Assembly (NCBI GenBank): GCA_040221055.1 | Contig: JAVJVN010000014.1 | Span: 115,001-179,000 of the forward strand | From: Rhodothermales bacterium | GTDB lineage: Bacteria; Bacteroidota; Rhodothermia; Rhodothermales; UBA10348 | Length of the DNA stretch: 64,000 nt | Reading direction: 5' to 3' | Translations under genes and position numbers: made by a program | Notes under the pieces: model-generated | What the model saw: only the letters and a program-made list of their open reading frames with translations | Told to the model about the DNA's origin: nothing | Database searches by the model: none | Shown: positions 18,783-28,470 of the stretch, piece after piece | Numbering within the stretch: position 1 is the stretch's first letter | How the letters are laid out: every line of letters begins with the position of its first letter

Positions 18783-21140
18783 CATCCGGCGCGTCTGGCG
18801 GGACGTCGGGGTTTCCAGCGTGTAGAGATACAGGCCACTCGCTTCAGCCGATGCGTCGAAGCGGACCTGATGGAGCCCGGCCGGGCGGACACCATCCACC
18901 AGGACGGCCACTTCGCGGCCCAGCAGATCGTGTACGGTCAATCGGACGGGCCCGCTCTGTGCGAGCTCAAAGGAGATGGCCGTTGTGGGATTGAACGGGT
19001 TGGGCCAGTTCTGATCCAGGACGGCCGTGGACGGCAGTTCGGACGGCGAATGGTCGGTGGATACCGAGAAGGGTCGGTCCGAGAACCGGGCGCGGATGGG
19101 GGCCACCAAGTGGCCCAGCGTCTGCCCATTACCGATGTTGATGTCCTGGAATCGGGACCAAGCGTATGGATTCTCCGGACCGTTGAACGGGAAGAATAGC
19201 ACGCCGGGGTTGTCGTCACCGGAATAGCTGCTCATCCCCACGTAGATGTCATTGTCATCCGTACCGGCATTCTCGATTCCTACGAAAAACGTCGCCCCCA
19301 GGTCTTTCAGCGCGACTTCGTACTGTTCGTCCGACAGGGTGACCCGGTGGAACGTAAAGGTGGTGGATTCCGGTACGGACGTATCGGTCACATCCAGGGA
19401 CAACACTTCGTCACCCGGGTAAATACGCCCGTCCACGGGCGGCCGGGCCTTGAACAGGCGAAGCCTGAAATTCCGGATTGTTGAAGACGTTGCTTCAAAC
19501 ATGTCCTTGTACCAAACCCCGACGTCCACACTTTCCAGGCGCATATCGGCTGGCGTTTCGAAGCGATTGGCAATCCGTGAATCGACCGGAAACGTGGTTC
19601 CGAGGGTGAAGTACCCCACGTCAGTGGTCCTCGATCCCGTATCGTACAGGCTTTCCGTGAACGAAAACTCGCTGGACATGTCCTGCCAGGATGCGTTCAC
19701 CGTCCAATCCACTGAAGCGCTTGACGTGAGGTCGACATGGGGAAGCACGAGCAGCACCTCGGAGAAATTCCCGGCCTCGAAAATTCCCTCGCTGTTGGCT
19801 TCGGTCTCGGCAATACGGGTGGAGCCGTCCTGGTCCAGGAAGAGGACCAAGGGTGCCAGTCGGGTGGCCTGACTGCCGGTCGCGGCCTGGACTTCAAGGG
19901 TGAAATCGCCCACGTCGGTCCAGCGGAAGTAACGAACGCCACCCGGATTCAGGGAACCCGTCAAGCCGGTCGAACTGTTCGTGGTCTGTCCGTCCACGGT
20001 CTGGATTCCGTCGGCACGGACGGCCGCATACTGGGTTTCAGCATGGCCGTAATCCGGGGAGATCGTCAGATCGTTGACCGCGTTCGCAACGTGGAAGCCC
20101 TGCACGAACAGTCGCAACGTCTGTGCACCTGCACCGCCTGTCAGTGCATTCAACTCGGTGACGTACTTGCCCACGCCCTGCCCGGACGAACGGGAGAACC
20201 GGCCGGTGGCCGTGACGCCAATGCGTTCGCTCAGGTAGTTGGTAAACAGTCCGGCCCGTTGGTAATCGTTCTGGTTGGGCCCCCCACCCGGCAAGCGCCA
20301 GTTCAGCATGGACTGGTTCCATTCCGTGGCGGTGGACAGATAGGTAATGGAACGGGCAGTGTACCCGTTCTGGACCTCGGCCCATTCGGCGAGCCCCTCG
20401 TCGATGAACGTCTCATTTGCCGAGGTCTGGGCGCTGTAGAAAATCAGGTGCTGGAATTCGTGGGCGAGGGTTTGCTGGACCTGCGTCTGGGGTCGGGGGG
20501 CGCCGGTAGCCGAGTACATGGCCGGCATGACATCCAGGTGGACGATGTCACGGAAATTGTATCTGGACAGATCATTCGGGTCGAAATACCCGAAAACAGC
20601 GCTGGATCCGCTCACGTTCGGATCGTAGCTGTCCAGAACGTCGTGGAGCAGGATATCCGTCTTTCCGTCGCCGTCTACATTCGGCGGCAAGCCGAAAATG
20701 GCCTGGTTGTTGGTCATGATGCCTGCGTCGGGATTGAACGATCCCGCTGGCGTTTCAGAGCCGATGGCGCGTGCAAGTGCATCCAGGTCGGTCTGCTGGA
20801 CGGGGCCTGAGGGTGCCAGCTGGGCGGTTTCCACCCACAGGTTGAACAGCGCCTCCGCGTGCGTGAGTGTAAAATCAACCGAAACCGTCTGGTTGTCCGT
20901 GAGTCGTCTGACAATGAACGTCTGGACCTGACCCACAGAGGCGGACGAGCCGCCGGACTTGCGGAGCGTCTGGAATCCCGACTCCTGCATGTCCCGGAAT
21001 GCCTGCAGGGCCGCCTGGCCCTCCGGCGACCGGATGAGAGCATCGGTGACGTGCAGGGGGGTCGGTTGCGACTGTGCCTGGGCAGGAATGGCGATCGCAA
21101 AGCTGATGGTCAGCAGGACAAGAGATAGAAATCGATGCAT
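18768..21140 (-). CDS. Secreted zinc metalloprotease with T9SS sorting domain, 790 aa
   Basis: From ATG 21140 the signal peptide MHRFLSLVLLTISFAIAIPA is cut near QAQ. IFGLPPNVDGDGKTDILLHD lies at about 148, HEFQH at 227-231 and DEGLAEWAE with candidate ligand E248. A beta-rich region follows. The last ~85 residues are a type A T9SS sorting domain (NWPNPFNPTTAISFEL, VHDLLGREVAVLVDG, SGLYLYTLET). Compared with its paralog at 16499-18391 it has an extra region of about 150 residues before the sorting domain. An upstream frame to 21218 exists but would place residues before the signal peptide. Confidence 0.84.
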   Translation of the reverse strand: MHRFLSLVLLTISFAIAIPAQAQSQPTPLHVTDALIRSPEGQAALQAFRDMQESGFQTLRKSGGSSASVGQVQTFIVRRLTDNQTVSVDFTLTHAEALFNLWVETAQLAPSGPVQQTDLDALARAIGSETPAGSFNPDAGIMTNNQAIFGLPPNVDGDGKTDILLHDVLDSYDPNVSGSSAVFGYFDPNDLSRYNFRDIVHLDVMPAMYSATGAPRPQTQVQQTLAHEFQHLIFYSAQTSANETFIDEGLAEWAEVQNGYTARSITYLSTATEWNQSMLNWRLPGGGPNQNDYQRAGLFTNYLSERIGVTATGRFSRSSGQGVGKYVTELNALTGGAGAQTLRLFVQGFHVANAVNDLTISPDYGHAETQYAAVRADGIQTVDGQTTNSSTGLTGSLNPGGVRYFRWTDVGDFTLEVQAATGSQATRLAPLVLFLDQDGSTRIAETEANSEGIFEAGNFSEVLLVLPHVDLTSSASVDWTVNASWQDMSSEFSFTESLYDTGSRTTDVGYFTLGTTFPVDSRIANRFETPADMRLESVDVGVWYKDMFEATSSTIRNFRLRLFKARPPVDGRIYPGDEVLSLDVTDTSVPESTTFTFHRVTLSDEQYEVALKDLGATFFVGIENAGTDDNDIYVGMSSYSGDDNPGVLFFPFNGPENPYAWSRFQDINIGNGQTLGHLVAPIRARFSDRPFSVSTDHSPSELPSTAVLDQNWPNPFNPTTAISFELAQSGPVRLTVHDLLGREVAVLVDGVRPAGLHQVRFDASAEASGLYLYTLETPTSRQTRRMLLVK

Positions 21141-21342
21141 TCGGGACTCAAATTGATAGAGGCAGAGCGAAATTCCGAGTGTGGTGTTCCCTGCGGGTTC
21201 CAGCAAGAACCGATCCAATTCCGGACCATTCCGTGTGATGGGGCTGATCTGGTTGGGGCTGACCGAGGTGGAGAACTATGCGGTCAGGAATCCTTCGTTC
21301 CCCGAACGGGTTTGCATTCCACGCCAACGAACAAGAGCGGCC

Positions 21343-21750
21343 ATGAGCAAAAACGACTGGAATGCACTGAACGCAGAGGAAGAACGCGTCATCGTTCATG
21401 CGGGAACGGAGCGGCCCTATTCCGGCCGGTTCTACGAGCACAGGGACGCCGGGACATACGTATGTCGCCGGTGCAATGCCGCGCTGTACCGGTCACAGGA
21501 CAAGTTTGACTCCGGCTGTGGATGGCCCAGCTTCGATGACGAAGTGCCTGGTGCCATCGTCCACCGGGCCGATCCCGATGGACGACGCACCGAAATCGTG
21601 TGTGCCGGTTGTGGCGGGCACCTCGGGCATGTTTTCAAAGGAGAACGGTTCACCCCGAAGAACGTCCGGCACTGCGTCAATTCCGTCTCCCTGGATTTCG
21701 CACCGGCCGACCATGCTCACGATACGAAGACGCCTCCTGACGCCGAATGA
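21343..21750 (+). CDS. msrB: Peptide-methionine (R)-S-oxide reductase
   Basis: Reduces methionine-R-sulfoxide using thioredoxin. The 135-residue protein has the structural zinc site C41-x2-C44 and C87-x2-C90 and the catalytic cysteine C111 in [18 protein letters not shown] is also typical. I chose ATG 21343; the frame extends to 21181 without similarity. No signal peptide remains with this start, so the enzyme is probably cytosolic. It overlaps msrA by 4 nt. Confidence 0.96.
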   Translation: MSKNDWNALNAEEERVIVHAGTERPYSGRFYEHRDAGTYVCRRCNAALYRSQDKFDSGCGWPSFDDEVPGAIVHRADPDGRRTEIVCAGCGGHLGHVFKGERFTPKNVRHCVNSVSLDFAPADHAHDTKTPPDAE

Positions 21751-22232
21751 ACCATCAACGCGCCATTTTTGCCTCCGGCTGTTTCTGGGGCACTGAATTT
21801 TACATGATGCAACACCCGGGCGTCCTTCGGACGACGGTCGGGTATACGGGTGGGTCGGTGCCGAACCCTTCGTACCGGGAAGTGTGTGGCGGTCGGACCG
21901 GTCATGCCGAAGCCGTCGAGGTGGTGTACGATCCGTCAAGAACGTCGTATGAAGCACTGGCCCGCCTGTTTTTCGAGACGCATGACCCAACGCAGGTGAA
22001 TCGGCAGGGGCCCGACATCGGAACGCAGTACCGATCCGAGATTTTCTGGCTGGATGAGGAGCAGCGCGAAACGGCCGAGCGGTTGATCCGCGAACTGCGG
22101 GTGAACGGACTCGACGTGGCCACGCGGGTTACCGAGGCAGGGCCCTTCTGGGAAGCCGAGGCGTATCATCAGGATTACTATGCCAAGTCCGGCGGTACGC
22201 CGTATTGCCACGTCTATACGAAGCGGTTCTGA
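21747..22232 (+). CDS. msrA: Peptide-methionine (S)-S-oxide reductase
   Basis: Reduces methionine-S-sulfoxide. The catalytic GCFWG is at residues 11-15 with C12 nucleophile, and [17 protein letters not shown] and GTQYRSEIF are family segments. At 161 residues it is a short MsrA, without extra C-terminal resolving cysteines except C153 in TPYCHVY. The ATG overlaps the msrB stop as ATGA, giving an msrB-msrA coupled operon that repairs both stereoisomers. Confidence 0.97.
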   Translation: MNHQRAIFASGCFWGTEFYMMQHPGVLRTTVGYTGGSVPNPSYREVCGGRTGHAEAVEVVYDPSRTSYEALARLFFETHDPTQVNRQGPDIGTQYRSEIFWLDEEQRETAERLIRELRVNGLDVATRVTEAGPFWEAEAYHQDYYAKSGGTPYCHVYTKRF

Positions 22233-22241
22233 CCCCCTGGC

Positions 22242-23429
22242 TCAGCGGATCTGCGCGACCCATACCTGCCCCGGGAGATCATCGGAGGTCTGGCCCAGGA
22301 AAATGATGCGGCCTTCCATTTCCACGGCGGTCGCGAAGGAGGAGCGGCCCACATCGATGACCTGGCTCTGCGTCCAGTCCCTCTCCTGTGTCTCCGTGAA
22401 CACGTACGCGATGCGGTCAATATTGACATCCAACTCGAGCTGTTCATCGTAGCCGACGGCTACCAGGCGTTGCTCGCCCAACTGGACCAGCGTTCCGAAT
22501 GCGCCATGCGGGAACGGCGTGCGGGGCAGCACGGTCGATTGCACGTACCAGGTACTGTCCGGGCGTCGCTGCAGGATCCGGACGCGCCCCGATCCATTCG
22601 GGCCACCCCGGTTTTCGCCGATCGCCAACCGGTCACCGTGCAGGTCGATGGAGGGAAAAAACGCATCGACCCCCCGGATGACCCCGGATTCCTCCCACGT
22701 GCCGGTGGCCGAGCGCTCGTAGAGGCTCACGATTCCTGGACGATCTCCGGCATAGGACGATCCTGCGATGGCCATGTGGTCACCATCCAGGGCGACTTCC
22801 GATCCTGAAATGGCCACACTCGGCGGAACGCGGGGACGTACGGTATGGGCCAGGCGGAAATCTCCTGTGGCGTCTTCCTCGTACACATGAACGACACCGC
22901 TGTATGCACCGGTGGACGTGTCGCCGGATGTCGAGACAACCAGTCGGCCGGCGTCCAATGCGAGCGACGTGCCGAAGACGCCCGACCCGTCTCCGTCGGG
23001 CTGCCGGATGTGCTGGACAGGTCGCCAATAGCCGTCCGGTCCGGGACGGAATACATGCACCGTATTCGAGGTGGCCGCGCTGAAGAAGGGGCGGTAGGAT
23101 ACCACGACTGCGACGCTGTCGGAAATGGCCACACGCTTGCCGAAGAAATGTCCGGGCTGGCATTCGGAAGGCGCGAGTGCCTGCAGCAGGGTCCATGTAC
23201 CGTCCGATTGGCGCGAATACAGATAGGCCGCGCCGGAATTCTCACCGCAAACGGCACTCCCCGGGGCTCCGATGACCGCCAGCGACCCGTCGAGACCGAT
23301 GGACGAACCGAAATGGTTGGCGCGCGACGTATCGGGTGGCGCCAGGCGGCTCATCTGGGCTTGGGTGACAGCCGGGCAGAGGGCCAGGACCGCGAGCATG
23401 GCCGCGAGCCGGGGCACAGAGCGCATCAT
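22242..23429 (-). CDS. Secreted FG-GAP/beta-propeller protein, 395 aa
   Basis: A signal peptide (MMRSVPRLAAMLAVLALCPA, cut near TQAQ) is followed by about seven repeats of the FG-GAP type, each roughly FGxSxxLDGxxxVVGAP with a VxLYxR strand, for example FGSSIGLDGSLAVIGAPG. This predicts a single seven-bladed integrin-like propeller. There is no T9SS sorting domain, so it may stay periplasmic or be exported another way. The frame runs on to 23489, overlapping the ABC-F gene; I prefer ATG 23429. It is the last gene of a long leftward run. Confidence 0.78.
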   Translation of the reverse strand: MMRSVPRLAAMLAVLALCPAVTQAQMSRLAPPDTSRANHFGSSIGLDGSLAVIGAPGSAVCGENSGAAYLYSRQSDGTWTLLQALAPSECQPGHFFGKRVAISDSVAVVVSYRPFFSAATSNTVHVFRPGPDGYWRPVQHIRQPDGDGSGVFGTSLALDAGRLVVSTSGDTSTGAYSGVVHVYEEDATGDFRLAHTVRPRVPPSVAISGSEVALDGDHMAIAGSSYAGDRPGIVSLYERSATGTWEESGVIRGVDAFFPSIDLHGDRLAIGENRGGPNGSGRVRILQRRPDSTWYVQSTVLPRTPFPHGAFGTLVQLGEQRLVAVGYDEQLELDVNIDRIAYVFTETQERDWTQSQVIDVGRSSFATAVEMEGRIIFLGQTSDDLPGQVWVAQIR

Positions 23430-23448
23430 CCCCTGAAGAGAACGATCG

Positions 23449-25533
23449 TCACGACGACACGGCCCGCGCTGAAATTTCCTCTGCCACATCTTCCCAAACC
23501 TCGTACAATGGTTTCAACTCAGCCTGGACCCGCTCATAGGTCGCCATGAGCGACTTGCCTTTCGCGGCATCGGCGAACAGGGAGGGATCGGCCAGTGCTG
23601 CCTCCAATTCCTCCTTGCGCGCTTCGAGGGCCATGATCTGTTTTTCGAGTTCGTCGTGGCGTTTCTGGAGTTGATAGTCGTTGAGGCCGGCCGACTTCGA
23701 GCCCTTCCGCTTGCGTGCATCGGCTTCGCGCTGTCGGGCTTCGGCTTCCAACCGCTTCTGCTCCTTGGTCTTCGGGCCTCCGCCGGTTGATGCGGGTTTT
23801 CCCGAGCCCGGGGATCCCGATTGGGCGGCCGTTCGGGATGCCGCCTGGGCTGCGGCACGGTTCCGATCGGCCTGGTCCTGCGTCCTGTCCGCTGCCGCGG
23901 CGAGGGCACGCCGCTGCTCCATTTTCCATTCGAAATCGGCATACGATCCGTCGTATTGTTCGATGTGGCCGTCTTCCACGCGCCAGACGGTGGATGCTAC
24001 GGCGTCAAGGAAGTGACGGTCGTGCGAAATGAGCACGAACGTGCCGGAATATTGCCGAAGTGCCTCGATCAGGACCTGGATGGACTGGAGGTCAAGGTGG
24101 TTGGTGGGCTCATCGAGCACCAGCAGGTTGGCGGGTGATGTGAGCGTGCGGGCCAGTGCAATCCGGCTCCGTTCGCCTCCCGAAAGCACGCGGACGGGCT
24201 TGAACACGTCGTCCCCGCGGAACAGGAAGGCGCCGAGGATGGAGCGCAGTTCCGTCTCGCTCCGATCGTAGGCGATTTCCCGCAGGGAATCGAGCGCCGA
24301 CAGGGACGGATTCAGGGACTCGGCCTGGTGCTGCGCGAAGAAGGTGGTTTCCACGTTGTGTCCGACCGTGCGCTCGCCATCGAACGGCTCCTTCCCGAGG
24401 ATCATGCGGGCCAGCGTGGATTTTCCGGCTCCGTTGCGGCCTATGAGGGCAATCTTCTGTCCCCGCTCGATCGCGAAGCCCTCGGCGTTGCGGAAGACCT
24501 CCACGGCGCCCTGATCGGATTGGTAGGTCTTCGAGAAACGGGACAGCGTAAGTACGATCTTGCCGGAACGGGGGGCCGTCGGAAACCGGAACTGGATGTG
24601 TGCCTCGTCGGGTGGCGGTGGCGGAATCCGTTCCAGTTTTTCCAGTGACTTGACCCGGCTCTGGACCTGCGTTGCCTTGCTGGCCTTTGACCGGAAGCGC
24701 TCAATGAACCGCTCCGTGTCCTGGATGAATTTCTGTTGGTTCTCGTACGCCGCCCGCTGGTGCTCCCGCCGGATGGCGCGCTCGCCCAGGTAGTACGTGT
24801 AATTGCCGGCGTATTCGGTGAGGTGCCCCTGCGACAATTCCACGGTCCAGTCCGTCATCCGGTCCAGGAACCGACGGTCGTGGGAAACCAGGATGACTGT
24901 GCCCGGATAGGTTTTCAGGTAGACTTCGAGCCAGGCGATGCTCTCGATGTCCAGGTGGTTCGTGGGTTCGTCCAGCAGCAGCACGTCGGGCTGGTCCAGG
25001 AGCAGTCGGGCCAGGGCCACGCGCATGCGCCACCCGCCGGAGAACGTATTCAGCGGCCGGTCGAAATCCTCCTCGGAGAATCCCAGACCCGACAGCACCG
25101 ATTCCGTGCGGGGTCGGATCATGTGGACATCCCGGGCGACCAATTCCTCATGGACGCGATTGAAGGCCTCCATGGCGCGGATGTAGGCGTCGCTGGTGTG
25201 GTCGGACAGGTCTTCCAGACGCTGAAGCAGACGGTGCTCCTCATCCTCCAGCTTCTGGATGGCCTGGAAGGCCTGGAGTGCTTCCTCAATGACCGTGCGC
25301 TCGGCCGGGCGCTCCTCGGTGTCCTGGCGGAGATACCCCACTCGCCAGCCACCGTACGACAGGGAGCCGCCATCGGGCGCGATTTCCCCCGAAATCAGAC
25401 GGAGCAATGTGGTCTTGCCGGCACCATTGGGGCCGACGAGGCCAATCAGGCGTCGCTCCCGGACCGACCAGGACACTTCATCGAGGATGGTGCGGCCGCC
25501 GAAGGCCAGGAATATGTTCTGGAGCTGGATCAA
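23449..25533 (-). CDS. ABC-F family ATPase (Uup/EttA type)
   Basis: Two fused ABC ATPase domains without membrane segments, 694 residues. Domain 1 has Walker A GPNGAGKTT at 34-42 and TFSGGWRMRVALARLLL with LLLDEPTNHLD; domain 2 has GRNGAGKST and VLSGGERSRIALART with LVLDEPTNHLD. The linker between domains is present, and a charged coiled coil of about 90 residues ends the protein, as in Uup. ABC-F proteins act on the ribosome. The start is TTG 25533 overlapping the stop of the sugar transferase gene, and family alignment (MIQLQNIFLAFGG) supports it. Confidence 0.93.
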   Translation of the reverse strand: MIQLQNIFLAFGGRTILDEVSWSVRERRLIGLVGPNGAGKTTLLRLISGEIAPDGGSLSYGGWRVGYLRQDTEERPAERTVIEEALQAFQAIQKLEDEEHRLLQRLEDLSDHTSDAYIRAMEAFNRVHEELVARDVHMIRPRTESVLSGLGFSEEDFDRPLNTFSGGWRMRVALARLLLDQPDVLLLDEPTNHLDIESIAWLEVYLKTYPGTVILVSHDRRFLDRMTDWTVELSQGHLTEYAGNYTYYLGERAIRREHQRAAYENQQKFIQDTERFIERFRSKASKATQVQSRVKSLEKLERIPPPPPDEAHIQFRFPTAPRSGKIVLTLSRFSKTYQSDQGAVEVFRNAEGFAIERGQKIALIGRNGAGKSTLARMILGKEPFDGERTVGHNVETTFFAQHQAESLNPSLSALDSLREIAYDRSETELRSILGAFLFRGDDVFKPVRVLSGGERSRIALARTLTSPANLLVLDEPTNHLDLQSIQVLIEALRQYSGTFVLISHDRHFLDAVASTVWRVEDGHIEQYDGSYADFEWKMEQRRALAAAADRTQDQADRNRAAAQAASRTAAQSGSPGSGKPASTGGGPKTKEQKRLEAEARQREADARKRKGSKSAGLNDYQLQKRHDELEKQIMALEARKEELEAALADPSLFADAAKGKSLMATYERVQAELKPLYEVWEDVAEEISARAVSS

Positions 25534-26936
25534 TATGCGTTCTCGTGGACAAAGCCCTTCCAGACGGTCATCAGCATGATTTTGATGTCGAGCCGGAGGG
25601 ACCAGTGCTGGATGTAGTACAGATCGAATTCAATGCGCTTCTCGATGGACGTGTCGCCCCGCCATCCGTTCACCTGGGCCCAACCCGTGATGCCGGCCTT
25701 CATCTTGTGTCGGAGCATGTACCGCGGAACCTGGTCCCGGAACTCGTTGATGAACACCGGGCGTTCCGGGCGCGGCCCGACCACCGACATGTCTCCTTTG
25801 AGCACGTTGATGAACTGGGGGAGTTCGTCCAACGATGTCCGACGGAGGAAGGCTCCGACCGGTGTGGCCCGCTTTTCACCGGGGGAGGCCCAGACCGCCC
25901 CGGTTTTCTGCTCGGCGTCGACGGGCATGGAGCGGAATTTCAGCATGTTGAAGGTCTTCCCGTTCAGCCCCATGCGTTCCTGGCGGTAGAATACGGGACC
26001 CGGTGAGGTCAACTTCACGGCCAGGGCAATCAGGATGAGCAGGGGCGACAGGAGCACGAGGACCAACAGCGAAAACGCCATGTCGATCATGCGCTTGACC
26101 GCACGACGGAATTCCATCGGGCCCTCGTCCATCAGGTGGATGACCGGCATGCCATGGATGTCGGTCACACGGCTGTTCAGGATGTCGAATTCGAAGATGT
26201 CCGGCACCAGGCAGACATGGGAAAGCCGCGTCGACGTGTGGTTGAGGACATCCTCGATCTTTTCTGTCGCCGTAAGCGGAAGGGCTACATACACATACTG
26301 GATGGGTGCGCCGGCGGTCTCGGCGTCGTCCAACAGGCGGGGCAGGTCGGCGACCGTGCCGGCGATGTCCGGCCCCGTTTTCTCGTCGTCCAGGTACCCT
26401 ACGGTCTCGAAGCCCATCCACGGGTACTGTTCGAACGCATCCCGGAGGCGCCGTCCTACGCGCCCGGCACCGACGATCAACACCCGTCGCAGGTATTTGC
26501 CGTGACGCCGACCGGAGCGCAGGACCAGGTACAGGGTAAGGCGGATGCCCACGACGAACAGGGGAACGTACAGGCCGAAAAGCGCGAGCGTCAGCCGCGA
26601 GAAGTAGAGTTCACGATAGAACGAGAGCGTGGCCGCCACGGCCAGGACGCCCAGGATGATGGCCTTCACGACCGAGTAGATGAGCGTCGTCGCCCGTTGG
26701 GCCCGGTCCGGCACATACAGTCCCGATGCCCAGAACACGCTCATGGTCACGATGAGCACCCAGGGGATGAAGCTCATGTACCTGCCGGGCGGTAACCACT
26801 CCGGAAGCGGAAAGATATCCAGCATCGGAAAGAGCTCGAACCGGGTGTAATACGCCAACACCCAGCTCGCCGTCACGAGGACCGCGTCCGCAAAGAACAG
26901 CAGGCGTTGGAACAGACGGCTTTGCTCCTGGAGCAT
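25530..26936 (-). CDS. Polyprenyl-phosphate hexose-1-phosphate transferase (exopolysaccharide sugar transferase)
   Basis: Membrane enzyme starting glycan assembly on undecaprenyl phosphate. The 468 residues contain four N-terminal membrane helices, a Rossmann-like CoA_binding_3 domain (VLIVGAGRVGRRLRDAF) and a complete catalytic domain: membrane re-entrant helix, SPGPVFYRQERMG, LKFRSM, TSLDELPQF with the Asp-Glu dyad, GDMSVVGPRPE and GITGWAQVNG. The sugar cannot be predicted. It is the second sugar-transferase scaffold in the run; the other, fused to a GT2 at 29472-31520, is degenerate. Confidence 0.93.
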   Translation of the reverse strand: MLQEQSRLFQRLLFFADAVLVTASWVLAYYTRFELFPMLDIFPLPEWLPPGRYMSFIPWVLIVTMSVFWASGLYVPDRAQRATTLIYSVVKAIILGVLAVAATLSFYRELYFSRLTLALFGLYVPLFVVGIRLTLYLVLRSGRRHGKYLRRVLIVGAGRVGRRLRDAFEQYPWMGFETVGYLDDEKTGPDIAGTVADLPRLLDDAETAGAPIQYVYVALPLTATEKIEDVLNHTSTRLSHVCLVPDIFEFDILNSRVTDIHGMPVIHLMDEGPMEFRRAVKRMIDMAFSLLVLVLLSPLLILIALAVKLTSPGPVFYRQERMGLNGKTFNMLKFRSMPVDAEQKTGAVWASPGEKRATPVGAFLRRTSLDELPQFINVLKGDMSVVGPRPERPVFINEFRDQVPRYMLRHKMKAGITGWAQVNGWRGDTSIEKRIEFDLYYIQHWSLRLDIKIMLMTVWKGFVHENAY

Positions 26937-27037
26937 GGAGGTATCGGTTGGATCTCGGAAGGGCTCGTGGTATTGCAGCTCACGGCACAGGAACAGATGT
27001 GTACGATGCTCCCGGCCGGCGGTTCATGCAGCGCGTG

Positions 27038-28006
27038 TCAACTCTCTGTGGACGCCGTTCGGGTTCGCAGCAGGAGCGATATGTCCAGGGCACGCACGGA
27101 GTGGGTCAGCGCACCCACCGAAATGAAGTCCACGCCGGTCTCCGCGATCGGGCGGACCGTGTCCAGATCCACATTGCCGGAAGCCTCCGTCTCGGGGCGC
27201 GGGCCGCCGTGTCGTTCAGCGTACCGGTCCATCCAAGCAATGGCTTCGCGGAGCCGGGCGGTGTCGACACCATCCGGGGTTCGGGTCGCAAAATTGTCCA
27301 GCATGATGCGATCGGCACCGCCATGCTCCAGGACCTCGGTCAGTTCGTCGAGGGACGTGACTTCGATTTCGATGGCGGGTGCAGACATGGCGCCAGCCGA
27401 TGCGTTGGCGACGGCCTGCCGCGCCGCCTGCGCGCGGTCCAGGGCGGGACCTATGCCCCCGGCCGCCAGGATGTGGTTCTCCTTGATGAGGAACATGTCG
27501 AACAGACCGACCCGGTGATTTTGTCCACCGCCAAGGAGGACGGCCCATTTGTCCAGTTTCCGGAGTCCCGGTACTGTTTTCCGCGTGTCGAGCAGCGCCG
27601 CACCCGTCCCGGCTATCCGGTCCACGAAGCGGCCCGTCGCGGTGGCCGTGCCGCTCATGCGCTGCAGGATGTTGAGGACGAGCCGTTCGCCCTCGAGGAT
27701 GGGAATGGCCGGGCCTTCAATCCGGCCGAACGGCGTACCTGGAAGCGTGTCACCGTCAGCAACGGGCTGGCCTGTCGGGGTCTCCCAGACGATATGGATG
27801 TCCGGGGAGAGGTGGGTGAACACGCGCTCCGCCACGGCCAGGCCGGCCAACGTACCGGGCTCCTTGGCGACGAATTGTCCGGTCGCACGGGTGCCCGGGG
27901 GCACGGTGGCGCGCGTGGTGATATCACCGCTGCCCACGTCCTCCGCCAGCGCGCGACCAATCAGGTCATCGATTTCTTCGATGGACAGGTACGGGGGCAG
28001 ATTCAT
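27038..28006 (-). CDS. nadC: Nicotinate-nucleotide pyrophosphorylase (carboxylating)
   Basis: Converts quinolinate and PRPP to nicotinate mononucleotide in de novo NAD synthesis. The 322-residue protein shows EDVGSGDITT, LLDTRKTVPGLRKLDKWAV, GGGQNHRVGLFDMFLIKENH and IEIEVTSLDEL. It is somewhat longer than the usual ~290. Start ATG 28006 overlaps the thioesterase stop as ATGA; the open frame continues to 28078. nadA and nadB are not in the window. Confidence 0.95.
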   Translation of the reverse strand: MNLPPYLSIEEIDDLIGRALAEDVGSGDITTRATVPPGTRATGQFVAKEPGTLAGLAVAERVFTHLSPDIHIVWETPTGQPVADGDTLPGTPFGRIEGPAIPILEGERLVLNILQRMSGTATATGRFVDRIAGTGAALLDTRKTVPGLRKLDKWAVLLGGGQNHRVGLFDMFLIKENHILAAGGIGPALDRAQAARQAVANASAGAMSAPAIEIEVTSLDELTEVLEHGGADRIMLDNFATRTPDGVDTARLREAIAWMDRYAERHGGPRPETEASGNVDLDTVRPIAETGVDFISVGALTHSVRALDISLLLRTRTASTES

Positions 28007-28458
28007 GGCGTCGCGACGAGGTCGACGAGTTCCTGAGGGGCGCGGACGGGACGTCCGCGCCCCGCATCCACGAAACACAGCGTGACGTGACCGCCAATGC
28101 AGATGGTTTCGTCGCCTGACCGTCGGACGCGGTAGTCGAAACGGATGCGCGTACGGGAATCATTCAGCGTCCACATTACATCCACTTCTATGAGATCGTC
28201 GTAGTACAACGGCCGGAGATAGGATGCACCCAGGTCCAGGACCGGCATGCTGGTGCCGCCGTCCTGCATTTCCCGGTAGGTCCGGCCCAACGTGCGCAAC
28301 CCCTCGGTGCGGGCGGCCTCGAACCAGTCAATGCAATGCGCATGATAGACCACGCCCATGGGATCACATTCCCGGAAGCGCACGCGGTGTTGGTGGGTAT
28401 GATCCACACGCGCCAGTGGAGCGCTGAGTGGATTTGCAGGCGGACGGTCAGCGGGCAT
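28003..28458 (-). CDS. Acyl-CoA thioesterase, hotdog fold (YbgC/4HBT type)
   Basis: A 151-residue single hotdog domain. The signature RFRECDPMGVVYHAHCIDWFE carries the catalytic-type Asp of the 4-hydroxybenzoyl-CoA/YbgC family, and YLRPLYYDDLIEV follows. It probably hydrolyses acyl-CoA or acyl-ACP thioesters, but the substrate is unknown. ATG 28458 was chosen; GTG 28467 would add three residues. It lies 12 nt after accA and overlaps nadC by 4 nt. Confidence 0.88.
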   Translation of the reverse strand: MPADRPPANPLSAPLARVDHTHQHRVRFRECDPMGVVYHAHCIDWFEAARTEGLRTLGRTYREMQDGGTSMPVLDLGASYLRPLYYDDLIEVDVMWTLNDSRTRIRFDYRVRRSGDETICIGGHVTLCFVDAGRGRPVRAPQELVDLVATP

Positions 28459-28470
28459 GGCAGGCACAGG

